Assembly (NCBI GenBank): GCA_016932375.1
Contig: JAFGDA010000018.1
Location: 1-11,651 of the forward strand
Length of the DNA: 11,651 nt
Direction: 5' to 3'
Source of the DNA: Actinomycetota bacterium
Lineage (GTDB): Bacteria > Actinomycetota > Humimicrobiia > Humimicrobiales > Humimicrobiaceae
Below the pieces are notes generated by a model that saw only the letters and a list, made by a program, of their open reading frames with translations, did no database searches and had not been told where the DNA came from. The position numbers were made by a program, and so were the translations under genes. Shown one piece after another: positions 1 through 6,858 of this stretch. Positions within the stretch are counted from its first letter, which is position 1. Every line of letters begins with the position of its first letter.

Positions 1-2207
1 ACAACATACCGGGGGTTACCGGAATAGGGCCAAAGACTGCTGTAAAGCTTGTAAATAGTTATGGCAGCCTGGAAAGAATTTATGAAAACCTTGATAAAAA
101 CGCCAGTGAAAAATTAAAGCAGACTCTTGCGGAAGGAAAGGAAAAGGCTTTTTTAAGCAGGGATCTTGCAACCCTCAGGAATGACCTGAGACTGGATATT
201 GATAAAATATTTGTGGAAAATTCAAGGAATATAGATATTTCAAAAGTCAGGCAGGTATTTGAAAGCCTTGAATTTAAAACCCTTATAAAGAGGCTTCCAG
301 GCTTAAAGGGCAAGGCAAAACCTGCAAGCGGGCAAGAACCGTTAAAAACCCTTTCGCCTGATATAAAACCTGTACCGGTGACCTGCACTACCAATTTCAG
401 GGAAATGGCAAAAGATAATAATATGAAGGTTTACATGATTCTTACCGGTGCCCCGGAAAAACCCGAAGGTATTATGCTGTATTTCGGGAAAAAAGAAGCA
501 TATCCCATAAGCTGGAAGGATATGAAAGACCGGGATACAGGTGAAAAGATAACCGGAGTTATGGAAGATGAAGATATATCAAAATCAGGTTTTGATTTCA
601 AGGCAATATATAAGGTCCTTAAGAAGAAAGGTATAAACCTCGGTGGAAAGCTATATGATTACCGGCTGTTTTATCTTATCCTTAATCCTCTTAAAGCCGA
701 TGTAAGTCTTGGTTATATAGCACAAAGCCTCCTGAAAACGGATATCAGGGCCTTTATCCCGGCAGGAAAAACTGAGCTGGAAGAAAATAAAAATGACAGC
801 GGGGGTAGCGAGGCCGCAGAAGTAAATTTGTCTGGAAACAGCCAGCTCAGCATGGATTTTGAAGACACCAGAAAAAATGAAGAGAATAACGCCAGAGATT
901 TAAAAGAGGATCTGCACATGGCCCTTGGCAGCATAAGCCTGTACCCCAGCATTGAAAAAGAGCTTGTCCAGAAAATGGCCGGGGAAGACCTTGAAAAAGT
1001 TTACTGGGAGATAGAGGAACCCCTGCTTACGGTGCTTACCGGGATGGAGCTAAAGGGAGTGGCAATAGACCTTGAATACCTTTCCGGGCTGATAGATGAT
1101 TACGATAAGGAAATAAAATCCCTTACCGGGGAAATATACCGGCTTTGCGGTGAAACTTTCAATATAAATTCTTCCCAGCAGCTATCAGGAATATTATATA
1201 AAAAGATGAAGCTTCCTGTAGTAAAGAAGACAAAAACCGGTCTTTCAACGGACGCTTCATCGCTGCAGGCAATCTGCGGAAGCCACCCTGTAATTGATAA
1301 GATACTGCGCTACAGGGAAAAAACCAAGCTGAAAAATACCTATATAGACGTACTTCCCGTCCTTGTGGATAAAGATGATGGCAGGGTGCATACTACTTAT
1401 CACCAGCTCGGCACCACTACCGGCAGGATAAGCAGTAGTGATCCCAACCTGCAGAATATCCCAATCCGGACAGAATACGGAAAGCAGATAAGGAAAGCTT
1501 TTATACCAGGCAAGGGTTACGATCTTCTTCTTGCGTCCGATTACTCACAGATAGAGCTGAGGGTCCTTGCGCACCTGTCAGGAGATGAAAACCTTATAGA
1601 TGCTTTTAAAAGGGATGAAGATATTCATACCCGTACTGCTTCAGAAATATTCGGGATAAAATATGATGAGGTAGGAAATGAGCAGAGGAGGATGGCAAAA
1701 ACAATTAATTTCGGGATAATCTATGGAATGACTGAATACGGCCTGGCGGCCAGGCTTTCCATTTCAGATGATGAAGCAAGGGATTATATAGACCGTTATT
1801 TTAAAAGGTACTCGGGGGTAAAGCAATACATAAAAAGCCTCATAGATTCTGCTTACAGGAATGGTTATTCTTCTACAATGTTCGGAAGGAAAAGATATAT
1901 CAGGGAACTTGGCAGCAGTAACGGAAGGTTAAGAAGCTTAGGGGAAAGGTTTGCGGTAAATACGCCCATACAGGGAAGCGCAGCAGATATCATGAAAATT
2001 GCCACCGTGGCATTATATAAAAACCTTGAAAACGGCATGATTGACAGCAATATAATATTGCAGGTTCATGATGAACTTGTGCTGGAAATAAAATCTGGGG
2101 ATGAGCAAAGAGTTAAAAGAATAGTTAAGGATTCCATGGAAAACTGCGTCGAATTAAGGGTAAAACTGAAAGTTGATATGGCAACAGGGGGAAATTGGTA
2201 TATTTAA
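1..2207 (+). CDS. polA: DNA polymerase I, 5'-truncated by the window edge
   Basis: Pol I fills gaps in excision repair and removes Okazaki primers. The reading frame is open from base 3, so the gene runs off the left edge; the ATG at 213 is internal. The first visible residues, NIPGVTGIGPKTAVKL, are the helix-hairpin-helix of the 5'-3' nuclease domain, so about 190 N-terminal residues are missing and 734 codons are visible. A 3'-5' exonuclease-like fold follows (about bases 370-770) without the catalytic DxE motif: the equivalent strand reads VYMILTGAPE. Proofreading is therefore probably lost, as in Bacillus and Thermus Pol I. An acidic Asn/Glu/Ser-rich linker (about 771-910) leads into the polymerase domain. 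Motif A is DYSQIELR (Asp at 1539-1541). Motif B is RRMAKTINFGIIYG, with Lys 1698, Phe 1710 and Tyr 1722; the Phe fits normal dideoxynucleotide discrimination. Motif C is QVHDELVLE (Asp at 2070-2072). The protein ends in the typical GGNWY-type C-terminus. Identification is secure. Confidence 0.97.
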   Translation, partial: NIPGVTGIGPKTAVKLVNSYGSLERIYENLDKNASEKLKQTLAEGKEKAFLSRDLATLRNDLRLDIDKIFVENSRNIDISKVRQVFESLEFKTLIKRLPGLKGKAKPASGQEPLKTLSPDIKPVPVTCTTNFREMAKDNNMKVYMILTGAPEKPEGIMLYFGKKEAYPISWKDMKDRDTGEKITGVMEDEDISKSGFDFKAIYKVLKKKGINLGGKLYDYRLFYLILNPLKADVSLGYIAQSLLKTDIRAFIPAGKTELEENKNDSGGSEAAEVNLSGNSQLSMDFEDTRKNEENNARDLKEDLHMALGSISLYPSIEKELVQKMAGEDLEKVYWEIEEPLLTVLTGMELKGVAIDLEYLSGLIDDYDKEIKSLTGEIYRLCGETFNINSSQQLSGILYKKMKLPVVKKTKTGLSTDASSLQAICGSHPVIDKILRYREKTKLKNTYIDVLPVLVDKDDGRVHTTYHQLGTTTGRISSSDPNLQNIPIRTEYGKQIRKAFIPGKGYDLLLASDYSQIELRVLAHLSGDENLIDAFKRDEDIHTRTASEIFGIKYDEVGNEQRRMAKTINFGIIYGMTEYGLAARLSISDDEARDYIDRYFKRYSGVKQYIKSLIDSAYRNGYSSTMFGRKRYIRELGSSNGRLRSLGERFAVNTPIQGSAADIMKIATVALYKNLENGMIDSNIILQVHDELVLEIKSGDEQRVKRIVKDSMENCVELRVKLKVDMATGGNWYI

Positions 2208-2223
2208 AAAAATATTTTATAAT
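2195..2223 (+). promoter_or_regulatory. Candidate sigma-70-type promoter for rpsA
   Basis: A perfect -10 hexamer TATAAT (2218-2223) lies 17 nt downstream of TTGGTA (2195-2200), which matches the TTGACA consensus at four of six positions. The -35 element overlaps the last codons of polA. Transcription would start near 2230 and give a leader of about 60 nt before rpsA. This would let the abundant ribosomal protein be expressed independently of polA. The AT-rich setting makes chance TATAAT matches common, so this is inferred from spacing only. Confidence 0.45.
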
Positions 2224-2270
2224 ATTGATAATTGTCGGGTAGCATGGTATCCTTTGTGATTATGTAAATT

Positions 2271-2276
2271 GGAGGT
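2271..2276 (+). promoter_or_regulatory. Shine-Dalgarno sequence of rpsA, long spacing
   Basis: GGAGGT is a strong anti-16S match, but 14 nt separate it from the ATG at 2291, more than the usual 5-10. No ATG, GTG or TTG in the rpsA frame lies closer to it. The protein beginning at 2291 has the N-terminal length expected before the first S1 domain, so the ATG is kept as the start. Confidence 0.6.
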
Positions 2277-2290
2277 AAGATTTATTAAAC

Positions 2291-3694
2291 ATGGGTAAAA
2301 ACAATTTTGACATCGAGCTTACGGAAGAAAATTATCTGGTAGAGAATGAAAAAGGGGAAATGGTTCCTAATTATGAGCTGACCATGGTCAGTTTTAACGA
2401 CGGCGATATAGTAAAGGGGAGAGTTGTAAAAATAGATAAGGATGAGGTACTGGTAGATGTCGGATTCAAATCCGAGGGAGTCATTCCGGTAAATGAGTTA
2501 TCGATAAGGAACAATGTCAAACCTGAAGAAATACTTAACATCGATGATGTTATAGAAATAATGGTTCTCCAGAAGGAGGACCAGGACGGAAGGTGCATAT
2601 TATCGAAAAAAAGAGCCGAAGTAGAACAGAATTTTGACAGGGTAGAAAAAATATATGAAAGCGGAGAGACGGTGGAAGGTGAAGTGATAGAGTGCGTCAA
2701 AGGGGGCCTGATAGTTGACATAGGCTTAAGGGGTTTTCTCCCTGCTTCGCTTATCGATGTCAGGAAAACCAGGGAGCTGGCTTCCTATATAGGGGAAAAA
2801 TGCGCCTGCAAGATTATCGAGGTTGACAGGAACAGGAACAATGTAGTGCTTTCAAGGAAAGCAATAATCGAAGACGAAAGAAGGGAACAGAGAAAAGAAG
2901 TACTGGACAAGATGGAGATCGGGCAGATCAGGAAAGGTGTAATTACCAGTATAGCTGATTTTGGCGCCTTTGTTGATGTAGACGGGGTAGATGGTTTGGT
3001 ACACATATCCGAACTCTCCTGGAACCATGTCAAGCACCCTTCGGAAGTTGTTGAGGTAAACCAGAAAGTGGATGTGGAGATACTTGATATAGACGCTGAA
3101 AAGCAGAGGCTCTCACTGGGGCTTAAACAGACCCAGAAGGACCCCTGGATGGAAAAGATTAAGAAATATACGATAAAGGATGTCATTCAGGGAAAAGTTA
3201 CAAGGATAGTAAAATTCGGGCTTTTTGTCCAGATAGAGGATAACCTGGAAGGCCTGGTACACATATCGGAATTAAGTGAAAACCCGGTAAGGAGACCCAG
3301 TGATGTTGCAAGAATTGGTGACGAACTTATAGTAAGGATAATAGATATAGATTTTGACAAAAGAAGGATGGCCTTCAGTGTAAGACAGGTAGAAAACCCT
3401 GTTGAAGAAAAAATAGAAGAAGAAACAGGTAAAACCAGCGAGGCGGAAGAGGAATCCGGTCCCGTAGATAAAAAAGAAGAAGAGACCGAAGCGGAAGAAC
3501 AATCAGGTATGGAGGATGAGAAAGAAGACTCCGGGCCTGTGCCCGAAGAAAAAGCTCCTGTAGCAGACGAAGAAAAAAAGAAAACAGATGAAACAGCAAA
3601 AAATGAAGAATACAAGAAAAAGCAGATGAGGGAAATTCTTCAGGAGTTGAAAGATGAAGCGAGGGAGATGAAGGACGAGGCGGACCTGGAATAA
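2291..3694 (+). CDS. rpsA: 30S ribosomal protein S1, four S1 domains plus acidic tail
   Basis: S1 binds mRNA on the small ribosomal subunit and helps bring it to the decoding site. The 467-residue product has four S1/OB-fold RNA-binding domains at about residues 36-106, 124-190, 210-279 and 295-365. The third and fourth carry the classic core, FGAFVDV...GLVHISELS and FGLFVQI...GLVHISELS. The E. coli protein has six domains (about 557 aa); four domains with a charged C-terminal extension is the usual form in actinobacteria and some other Gram-positives. Residues 370 to about 450 are Glu/Lys/Ser/Pro-rich and probably disordered; the last 25 or so (KKKQMREILQELKDEAREMK) look like a charged helix. 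The first S1 domain is preceded by about 30 residues. The gene lies between polA and coaE, a placement common in actinobacteria, and probably has its own promoter. The four intact domains separate it from short S1-domain proteins. Confidence 0.95.
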   Translation: MGKNNFDIELTEENYLVENEKGEMVPNYELTMVSFNDGDIVKGRVVKIDKDEVLVDVGFKSEGVIPVNELSIRNNVKPEEILNIDDVIEIMVLQKEDQDGRCILSKKRAEVEQNFDRVEKIYESGETVEGEVIECVKGGLIVDIGLRGFLPASLIDVRKTRELASYIGEKCACKIIEVDRNRNNVVLSRKAIIEDERREQRKEVLDKMEIGQIRKGVITSIADFGAFVDVDGVDGLVHISELSWNHVKHPSEVVEVNQKVDVEILDIDAEKQRLSLGLKQTQKDPWMEKIKKYTIKDVIQGKVTRIVKFGLFVQIEDNLEGLVHISELSENPVRRPSDVARIGDELIVRIIDIDFDKRRMAFSVRQVENPVEEKIEEETGKTSEAEEESGPVDKKEEETEAEEQSGMEDEKEDSGPVPEEKAPVADEEKKKTDETAKNEEYKKKQMREILQELKDEAREMKDEADLE

Positions 3695-3842
3695 ACCTTA
3701 AAACGGGATTATAGGCAGTTAAATGACCGTTCCCTGATTTAAAGAAGTTCAATAAAAGATAAGGCAATAATACAAAATAAAACCCGTCAGGTTGAATATA
3801 TACAGGCAAAGATTTATGCGATGCATTCTTGTTTGTATAGGT

Positions 3843-3864
3843 ATCTGGATTTTAATTTCCAGAT
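3843..3864 (+). repeat. Inverted repeat, 7-bp stem, possible rpsA transcript end
   Basis: ATCTGGA (3843-3849) and TCCAGAT (3858-3864) are perfect complements around an 8-nt AT-only loop. A short T-rich stretch (TATTT) follows, but not a real U-tract, so intrinsic terminator activity is doubtful. It lies about 150 nt after the rpsA stop. Confidence 0.4.
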
Positions 3865-3895
3865 TATTTCAAGGAAAAAATCATAAGTACAAGCT

Positions 3896-3924
3896 ATATG
3901 CCGGACACTGTATGTATGGCATAT
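3896..3924 (+). repeat. Inverted repeat, 7-bp stem with 15-nt loop
   Basis: ATATGCC (3896-3902) and GGCATAT (3918-3924) are perfect complements and one G.T wobble could extend the stem inwards. No U-tract follows. It lies 31 nt after the preceding hairpin. It could be part of a structured RNA leader, a protein-binding palindrome, or chance. Confidence 0.35.
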
Positions 3925-3988
3925 CTCTCGCATCAAAATTTTCCATGGTTTATAAATATTTTTAAAATAATTTCCCGGTATTTTTTGT

Positions 3989-4027
3989 TTGACCTGTGAA
4001 ATAAAACCAAATATCTATTATTATAAT
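3989..4027 (+). promoter_or_regulatory. Weak promoter-like region upstream of coaE-uvrBAC
   Basis: TTGACC (3989-3994) is a five-of-six match to a -35 element. At the correct 17-nt spacing it meets only TATCTA (4012-4017), a poor -10. A perfect TATAAT stands at 4022-4027 but is 27 nt from that -35. A promoter is expected here because the coaE-uvrB-uvrA-uvrC unit starts shortly downstream, but which element is used cannot be decided from the sequence. Confidence 0.3.
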
Positions 4028-4054
4028 AATTGGATGTAAAAATAACATTAAAAG

Positions 4055-4087
4055 GATTATTCTTTGAACTGGAATAATCTGGTTTTT
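4055..4087 (+). terminator. AT-rich hairpin plus U-tract before coaE, terminator or attenuator
   Basis: GATTATTC (4055-4062) and GAATAATC (4072-4079) form a perfect 8-bp stem with a 9-nt loop. TGG and then five T (4083-4087) follow, which resembles a weak rho-independent terminator. The stem has only two G-C pairs, so it would be unstable alone. It ends about 40 nt before the coaE Shine-Dalgarno. It could therefore end read-through from rpsA or attenuate the coaE-uvr transcript if that begins near 4034. Confidence 0.35.
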
Positions 4088-4118
4088 ATGGGGCTGGATA
4101 CAGGATAGCAATTTATGT

Positions 4119-4125
4119 AAGGAGG
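4119..4125 (+). promoter_or_regulatory. Strong Shine-Dalgarno that decides the coaE start
   Basis: AAGGAGG is an excellent match to the 16S rRNA tail and among the strongest in the window. It lies 5 nt before ATA at 4131, which is in the coaE frame. No ATG, GTG, TTG or CTG in that frame lies between the upstream stop (TGA at 4065-4067) and the P-loop. The position therefore supports translation starting at the ATA. Confidence 0.7.
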
Positions 4126-4130
4126 GGACA

Positions 4131-4748
4131 ATAACAGTAATAGGGATAACTGGAAAAATTGCATCTGGTAAAAGCCTTATGGCAGGATACATACAGAAGT
4201 TAAGGGAAAATACTGAGATACTGGATGTTGATGAAATTGCCAAAGGAATATATAAAAAACACGGGGAAGTAATGCCACTGCTTAAAAATGCTTTTGGAGA
4301 TGATATTATTGGCAGGGACGGCAATATTATATACAAACGTCTTGCAAAAGCAGTATTTTCAGACCCCCTCAAATTGGAGAAAATCAACAGCATAATGTTT
4401 CCATTTATCAGGAAAGAAGTAAGCAGGTTGGTTTCAGGTAGTGCCGGGCGGGATTATGTGGTAATTGACGCCGCCGTGTTATTTGATGCAGGTCTTGAAA
4501 GGCTTTGCGACTATATAATTCTGGTTGTTGCTGATGAAAAAACAAGGGAAAATTTTTTAAGGAATAAAAATATGCCCCACAATGAGATAAAACTAAAGGT
4601 AGGGGGCCAGTTCATAAAAATAGAACGGGAAAAAATTGACTTTGAAGTTGTGAATTACGGAACCAGGGAAATGCTTTTTGGGAAAACAGCAGAAATAATA
4701 AGAATGATGGAAGAGGAAGTTAAAAAGAATAAAAATGGAAAGCAATAG
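4131..4748 (+). CDS. coaE: Dephospho-CoA kinase, divergent, apparent ATA start
   Basis: CoaE phosphorylates the ribose 3'-hydroxyl of dephospho-CoA with ATP, the last step of coenzyme A synthesis, in the cytosol. Starting at ATA 4131 gives 205 residues and an N-terminus TVIGITGKIASGKS that matches the family. The Walker A loop is G8-x4-G13-K14-S15. Starting at the first in-frame ATG (4179) would remove this loop and leave an inactive protein. LDVDEIAK (residues 31-38) matches the family IDADxIA motif, DGNIIYKRLAKAVF (63-76) the DGxLDRxxLxxxVF region, and VVIDAAVLFDAG (110-121) the Walker-B-like LLF strand. The protein is divergent: the usual His-Pro after the VF helix is Phe90-Pro91, and the lid region around residue 140 lacks the usual RxxxR-D pattern. 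There is no C-terminal GrpB/UPF0157 domain of the kind fused to CoaE in many actinobacteria. The gene overlaps uvrB by 14 nt. Family assignment is good; full activity is less certain. Confidence 0.85.
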   Translation: MTVIGITGKIASGKSLMAGYIQKLRENTEILDVDEIAKGIYKKHGEVMPLLKNAFGDDIIGRDGNIIYKRLAKAVFSDPLKLEKINSIMFPFIRKEVSRLVSGSAGRDYVVIDAAVLFDAGLERLCDYIILVVADEKTRENFLRNKNMPHNEIKLKVGGQFIKIEREKIDFEVVNYGTREMLFGKTAEIIRMMEEEVKKNKNGKQ

Positions 4749-6813
4749 ATTCCGGCTGATTTCAAATTACCTGCCGCAGGGGGACCAGGGCAGGGCAATA
4801 GAGCAGCTTACGGAAGGCCTTGAAAATAACCTTAAGTTCCAGAGCCTGCTGGGGGTCACCGGGTCTGGAAAGACATATACGGTTGCAAATGTAATAGAGA
4901 ATCTTCAATTACCGGTTCTTGTCATAGCTCCCAATAAAACCCTTGCAGCACAGTTATGCAATGAGTTCAGGGAATTTTTTCCAAAAAATGCGGTGGAGTA
5001 TTTTGTAAGCTATTATGATTACTACCAGCCGGAGGCATATCTCCCGGGAAAGGATATGTATATCGAAAAAGATACTTCCATCAATGAGGAGATAGAAAAA
5101 CTAAGGCTCTCAACAACCAATTCACTTTATACAAGGTGTGACGTAATAGTGGTTGCAAGTGTATCATGCATATACGGGCTTGGTTCTCCTTCCGAATACG
5201 AAAAGCAGAGAGTGATACTAAGGAAAGGCAAAGAGTTTCCCAGGGAGGAGCTGATAAGCAGGCTTGTAAATATAAGATATGAAAGAAACGATTATGAGTT
5301 TACAAACGGCAAATTCAGGGTCAGGGGCGATACGATTGAAGTTTATCCTGCTTACCAGGAAAGCGCAGTAAGGGTCCAGATGTTCGGTGATGAAGTTGAA
5401 AGGATTACCGGGTTTGATCCTGTATCAGGCCAGGTTCTTGGCGAAAGTGATACTTATATAATATCCCCTGCAACACATTTCCTTGCAACAGCAGAATGGG
5501 TTGAGCGTGCACTTAGAACAATAGGGGAAGAGCTTGATGAAAGAATAAAATACTTTAAAAAGGAAGGTAAGCTTCTGGAAGCGCAGAGGATAGAATCCAG
5601 GACAAGATATGATATGGAAATGATTGCGGAGCTTGGTTTCTGCGGCGGTATAGAAAATTATTCAAGGCACATCCTCGGGAAAAGACCTGGAGAGCCGCCA
5701 AATACACTGCTTGATTTTTTCCCTGATGATTTCCTGATGATAATAGATGAATCACACATAGCCATACCACAGATAAGGGGCATGTTCGAGGGGGACCGCT
5801 CAAGGAAGCAGACTCTTGTGGACTACGGATTCAGGCTGCCTTCAGCGTTAGACAACAGGCCGCTGCGTTTTGAAGAATTTATAGAAAAAGTAAGAAGGCT
5901 TATATTTACATCTGCGACACCGGGCACTTATGAAAGAAAAATTAGCTCAAAAATAGTCGAACAGATAATAAGACCCACGGGGCTCATTGACCCCATGGTA
6001 GAAGTACGACCTACGAAAGACCAGGTTTTTGACCTAATCTCGGAGGTTAAGAAAACAGTAAATCGCAATGAGAGGGTGCTTGTCACAACGCTTACAAAAA
6101 AAATGGCCGAGGACCTGACAGATTATCTTTCATCCCGGGACATTGAAGCAAGATACCTCCATTCCACCATTGATACCCTCGAGAGGGTTGAGATACTGAG
6201 GGGTTTGAGGACAGGGGAGTTCGATGTGCTTGTGGGGATAAATCTTTTAAGGGAAGGGCTTGACCTGCCGGAAGTTTCGTTAATAGCGATACTTGATGCG
6301 GACAAGGAGGGGTTCCTACGTTCAGAAACATCGCTTATACAAACCATAGGACGGGCTGCAAGAAATGTGAACGGGAAAGTTATCATGTATGCCGACAATA
6401 TAACACCCTCTATCAGGAAAGCCATCGAAGAGACTGACAGGAGGAGGGAGCTGCAATCAGCATTCAACAAAGAGCATGACATCATACCTACTACAATTAA
6501 TAAGGCGGTTTCAGATATATTATATGGCAGCGGGGTAAGGACGGCAAAACAGGGTAAAAAGGATTCACTCGTAAGGGAGGATTCAAAAAAATTCAGCGAG
6601 AAAAAGTTACTGTCAATGGGCATGGATAAGATATTTTCCGTTATAAGCGGACTTGAAGAAGAAATGTACCTGGAAGCAAGGGAACTCAATTTTGAGAATG
6701 CAGCAGCCATAAGGGATGAAATAAAAAGGATAAAGAAAATAACCGGAATACAGTCCGGGATTAACCCTGCAGACAAGAAAGCTTCAGGAAAAAAAGGATC
6801 ACTCCTGAAGTAA
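4735..6813 (+). CDS. uvrB: Excinuclease ABC subunit B, damage-verification helicase
   Basis: UvrB is handed lesion sites by UvrA, uses ATP to open the duplex and verify damage, then recruits UvrC. The 692-residue product is slightly longer than usual (about 660-680). It shows Walker A GVTGSGKT (residues 40-47) and the aromatic beta-hairpin that clamps one DNA strand, YYDYYQPEAYLPGKD (93-107). The helicase motif II is DESH (338-341), close to IPQIRGMF, and motif VI is QTIGRAARN (from residue 536). A C-terminal UVR coiled coil that binds UvrC lies at about 631-668, with EARELNFENAAAIRDEI. The N-terminus FRLISNYLPQGDQGRAIEQL fits the family start FxLxSxYxPxGDQPxAI. The ATG lies inside the end of coaE and has no Shine-Dalgarno at normal spacing (GAGG at 4713-4716 is 18 nt away). 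Translation probably depends on reinitiation after coaE. All catalytic motifs are intact. Confidence 0.98.
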   Translation: MESNRFRLISNYLPQGDQGRAIEQLTEGLENNLKFQSLLGVTGSGKTYTVANVIENLQLPVLVIAPNKTLAAQLCNEFREFFPKNAVEYFVSYYDYYQPEAYLPGKDMYIEKDTSINEEIEKLRLSTTNSLYTRCDVIVVASVSCIYGLGSPSEYEKQRVILRKGKEFPREELISRLVNIRYERNDYEFTNGKFRVRGDTIEVYPAYQESAVRVQMFGDEVERITGFDPVSGQVLGESDTYIISPATHFLATAEWVERALRTIGEELDERIKYFKKEGKLLEAQRIESRTRYDMEMIAELGFCGGIENYSRHILGKRPGEPPNTLLDFFPDDFLMIIDESHIAIPQIRGMFEGDRSRKQTLVDYGFRLPSALDNRPLRFEEFIEKVRRLIFTSATPGTYERKISSKIVEQIIRPTGLIDPMVEVRPTKDQVFDLISEVKKTVNRNERVLVTTLTKKMAEDLTDYLSSRDIEARYLHSTIDTLERVEILRGLRTGEFDVLVGINLLREGLDLPEVSLIAILDADKEGFLRSETSLIQTIGRAARNVNGKVIMYADNITPSIRKAIEETDRRRELQSAFNKEHDIIPTTINKAVSDILYGSGVRTAKQGKKDSLVREDSKKFSEKKLLSMGMDKIFSVISGLEEEMYLEARELNFENAAAIRDEIKRIKKITGIQSGINPADKKASGKKGSLLK

Positions 6814-6858
6814 TATTAAAAACATTATGAAATAAAACGTGCAAAGAAATAATCATAA

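Larger units (their letters stand above)
3695..4130 (+). other. Gene-free AT-rich spacer between rpsA and coaE
   Basis: I see no convincing coding sequence on either strand here. The short open frames lack family-like sequence or a ribosome binding site. The spacer holds three separate inverted repeats (3843-3864, 3896-3924, 4055-4079), a T-rich run near 3980-3990, a weak promoter-like pair and the coaE Shine-Dalgarno. No SOS-type LexA operator of either the GAAC-N4-GTTC or the longer CGAAC...GTTCG kind was seen. It probably holds the end of the rpsA transcript and the control region of the coaE-uvrBAC unit. Confidence 0.7.

Noticed and set aside
213..215. ATG 213 as the start of polA
   Set aside because: The frame is open to base 3 and the upstream residues are the conserved helix-hairpin-helix of the Pol I 5'-nuclease, so this Met is internal.
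2997..3270. Near-identical TGGTACACATATC at two places in rpsA
   Set aside because: These encode the same GLVHISEL core of S1 domains three and four, so this is domain duplication and not a separate repeat element.
3187..3615. Minus-strand open frames opposite rpsA
   Set aside because: They are Ser/Phe-rich products of reading Glu/Lys codons backwards; the S1 domains on the + strand explain the sequence.
3981..4030. AT-rich stretch as a replication origin or att site
   Set aside because: No DnaA-box cluster, direct repeats or integrase gene are visible; simple AT richness is enough to explain it.
4088..4108. Six-codon mini-ORF (MGLDTG) in the coaE leader
   Set aside because: It has no Shine-Dalgarno and no run of one amino acid that would suggest a leader-peptide attenuator; likely chance.
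4179..4181. ATG 4179 as the start of coaE
   Set aside because: It would delete the whole Walker A loop, which is encoded in frame just upstream, and it has no Shine-Dalgarno.
6123..6776. 217-codon open frame on the minus strand inside uvrB
   Set aside because: It is Ser/Leu-rich, has no family resemblance, and mirrors the codon bias of uvrB, whose motifs are intact.
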